Assembly: GCA_963976875.1 (NCBI GenBank) | Contig: CAXBML010000012.1 | Span: 1 to 64,000 of the forward strand | DNA: 64,000 nucleotides | Reading direction: 5' to 3' | Source of the DNA: Berkiella_A sp963976875 | Lineage (GTDB): Bacteria > Pseudomonadota > Gammaproteobacteria > Berkiellales > Berkiellaceae | In this document: piece by piece, positions 62,811-64,000 of the stretch | Layout: each line of letters begins with the position of its first letter | Numbering within the stretch: the first letter of the stretch is position 1 | Position numbers and translations under genes: made by a program | Notes under the pieces: generated by a model | Databases searched by the model: none | What the model was told of the DNA's origin: nothing | What the model saw: the letters and a program-made list of their open reading frames with translations, nothing else

Positions 62811-64000
62811 TTAAGCCCACTGATAACGTAATTTTAAAGAAACGGTGTTTCGAATGAGGCCACTTCTGGTGGCAAAATCATACTGCAAATCAAACATCAC
62901 ATCTTTATAACTGTGTAGAGACAAACCACCACCGACTTCAAATGTCGTGCCGCCAGGTACGGCGCCTTGAGTCAAGAAATTATAACCACCACCTTGGAAA
63001 TTACTCAAAGTCGTTTGTTTGTCTTTTAAGAAATCATACATCACATAAGCATGCATAAATGGCGCAACCGTTGCGCGCTTAAATTTGTAGTGATATTCGG
63101 TTAAGAAACCACCACCTAATAACAAATTATCGATATTATGATTACGTACATTTAAATTGTAAGCAAAAGCATCCATCTCTTGATACGACTCGACATTTAA
63201 ATGGGTAAAGCTTGAGAATATTTTAGGTTGTACAGTCCAGTTTTTACATTGCCAATCGTATCCAAACTCGACATGCACATAACTCTCCCAAGCAGAAAAA
63301 TCAGCATGGGCAATGGTAGAGACCCCAAATCCACCGACAGGGGGGACTAAAATTTTACGTACATTGTCATAATCATTATGTGCCAAAGTAATAATACCCA
63401 TGGTATATAACCCCGAAGGGAAATTATAATAACCATAAATAGAACCACTTAAGCGCTTGGTATCCATATATGTGCCCGATGGACCCCTGGAATCGATATC
63501 GGCTTGTGCATAACCTGCCGCAACCCCAATAACGGTATTATCATTGACCAACCAGTCGCGCCCCAAGAACCCACCCAGTAAAGTGGCATCGTAGCCATAA
63601 ATATTATCTCGGTTTTTTTGCGCAGTTTCGCTACCGTAGATCTTAAACCAAACACCTTTGTCAGGATCCAATACTGCTTCAACTTCCTCAGGCTCAGGCT
63701 CAGGCTTAGAAAAACTAAAGTTATGCTTACCAGGCTCGTTTTCATCTAGCTCTGGCTCAAGGGGCAAATCTTCGTCGGCCAACACATTTGAATTCGTTGT
63801 TTTTTTAGGTTCTGATTTTGGAGTGGACGCTTTTTTAGGTTTGTCAGCAGCGGGTGTCGCAGTACTGGCACCTGTCGTGGTCTCTGCCTCATCTTCATCA
63901 TCGAAAATATCGTCCCAATCATCGCCGCTAGATACGCCCGTTTGTGTTTTAATTTCTAGTAATCGTCTATTAAGGCGCTTCACAAACGCTCTATTTGCTG
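62811..64000 (-). CDS. Autotransporter beta-barrel domain protein, 5' end outside the window
   Basis: The frame is open beyond the window edge: residues ANRAF precede the GTG at 63983, so no start is assigned. The visible 395 or so residues are the C-terminal part. An alpha-helical stretch (KRLNRRLLEIKTQTG) precedes an acidic and Pro-rich linker of about 110 residues, then the autotransporter barrel from about WFKIYGSETAQ, ending LRYQWA. The passenger is not visible. It is followed by the second autotransporter gene after 27 nt. Confidence 0.88.
   Translation of the reverse strand, partial: ANRAFVKRLNRRLLEIKTQTGVSSGDDWDDIFDDEDEAETTTGASTATPAADKPKKASTPKSEPKKTTNSNVLADEDLPLEPELDENEPGKHNFSFSKPEPEPEEVEAVLDPDKGVWFKIYGSETAQKNRDNIYGYDATLLGGFLGRDWLVNDNTVIGVAAGYAQADIDSRGPSGTYMDTKRLSGSIYGYYNFPSGLYTMGIITLAHNDYDNVRKILVPPVGGFGVSTIAHADFSAWESYVHVEFGYDWQCKNWTVQPKIFSSFTHLNVESYQEMDAFAYNLNVRNHNIDNLLLGGGFLTEYHYKFKRATVAPFMHAYVMYDFLKDKQTTLSNFQGGGYNFLTQGAVPGGTTFEVGGGLSLHSYKDVMFDLQYDFATRSGLIRNTVSLKLRYQWA

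Noticed and set aside
1..64000. tRNA or rRNA genes
   Set aside because: No TPsiC-arm-like or rRNA-like segments were noticed by eye; a tRNA or rRNA scan would settle it.

Overview
The window reads as the chromosome of an AT-rich gammaproteobacterium with an envelope-heavy, possibly host-associated lifestyle. Evidence: Gram-negative envelope genes (MlaA, OprO/P-type porin, TolC proteins, autotransporters, type IV minor pilins), PBP4, HrpA and a Lap adhesin-control system. A patatin-like phospholipase lies next to an orphan protein with an acidic C-terminus, a pairing reminiscent of Legionellales effectors. That affiliation is inference; no rRNA or other phylogenetic marker is present. No tRNA, rRNA, CRISPR array, prophage or intact insertion sequence was recognised.

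Layout. 1-131: tail of a + strand gene built on a (CTGATG)10 tract. 273-5445: C39-peptidase ABC exporter, its HlyD adaptor, a small lipoprotein and an MFS carrier. 5595-16298: a Lap-type module: LapD-like c-di-GMP receptor, LapG-like protease, TolC (LapE-like), a NarL-type regulator, LapC-like adaptor, LapB-like ABC ATPase, then a STAS protein and a PP2C response regulator (partner switch). No giant adhesin substrate lies in the window. 16411-19629: a CheD-like orphan, MlaA and a porin. 19848-35615: a 16-kb co-directional minus-strand run: GlpK, M61 peptidase, HrpA, minor pilins PilV/W/X, a PilY1-like protein, an SDR enzyme and a 1402-residue duplicated membrane protein. GlpD is divergent from GlpK. 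37201-42461: a TolC/HlyD/ABC/FtsX export operon followed by a class II glutamine amidotransferase. 42527-43951: a YbaK-like/HDOD fusion.

43952-48366 is the most unusual part: a 602-bp gap with a promoter-like sequence running straight into a long-range RNA stem, an orphan protein with a TTG start, a convergent patatin with no ATG start, and an intergenic region with three copies of a 12-bp motif. 48367-53842 is a tightly coupled + strand run: two MFS carriers, a short MscS, PBP4 and an unknown membrane protein. 53979-59339 holds an ankyrin protein, an Hpt-like protein lacking the phospho-histidine, a FabH-like synthase with a thioesterase, a LuxR-type regulator and a GNAT/nitrilase fusion. 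59340-64000 holds an inverted-repeat element and two autotransporters; the last runs off the window.

Themes: the window carries three ABC export machines (C39, LapB-type, MacB-like), three HlyD-type adaptors and two TolC proteins, so it is strongly devoted to secretion and surface adhesion. Cyclic-di-GMP (LapD), partner switching (STAS/PP2C) and LuxR-type regulators could jointly control attachment.
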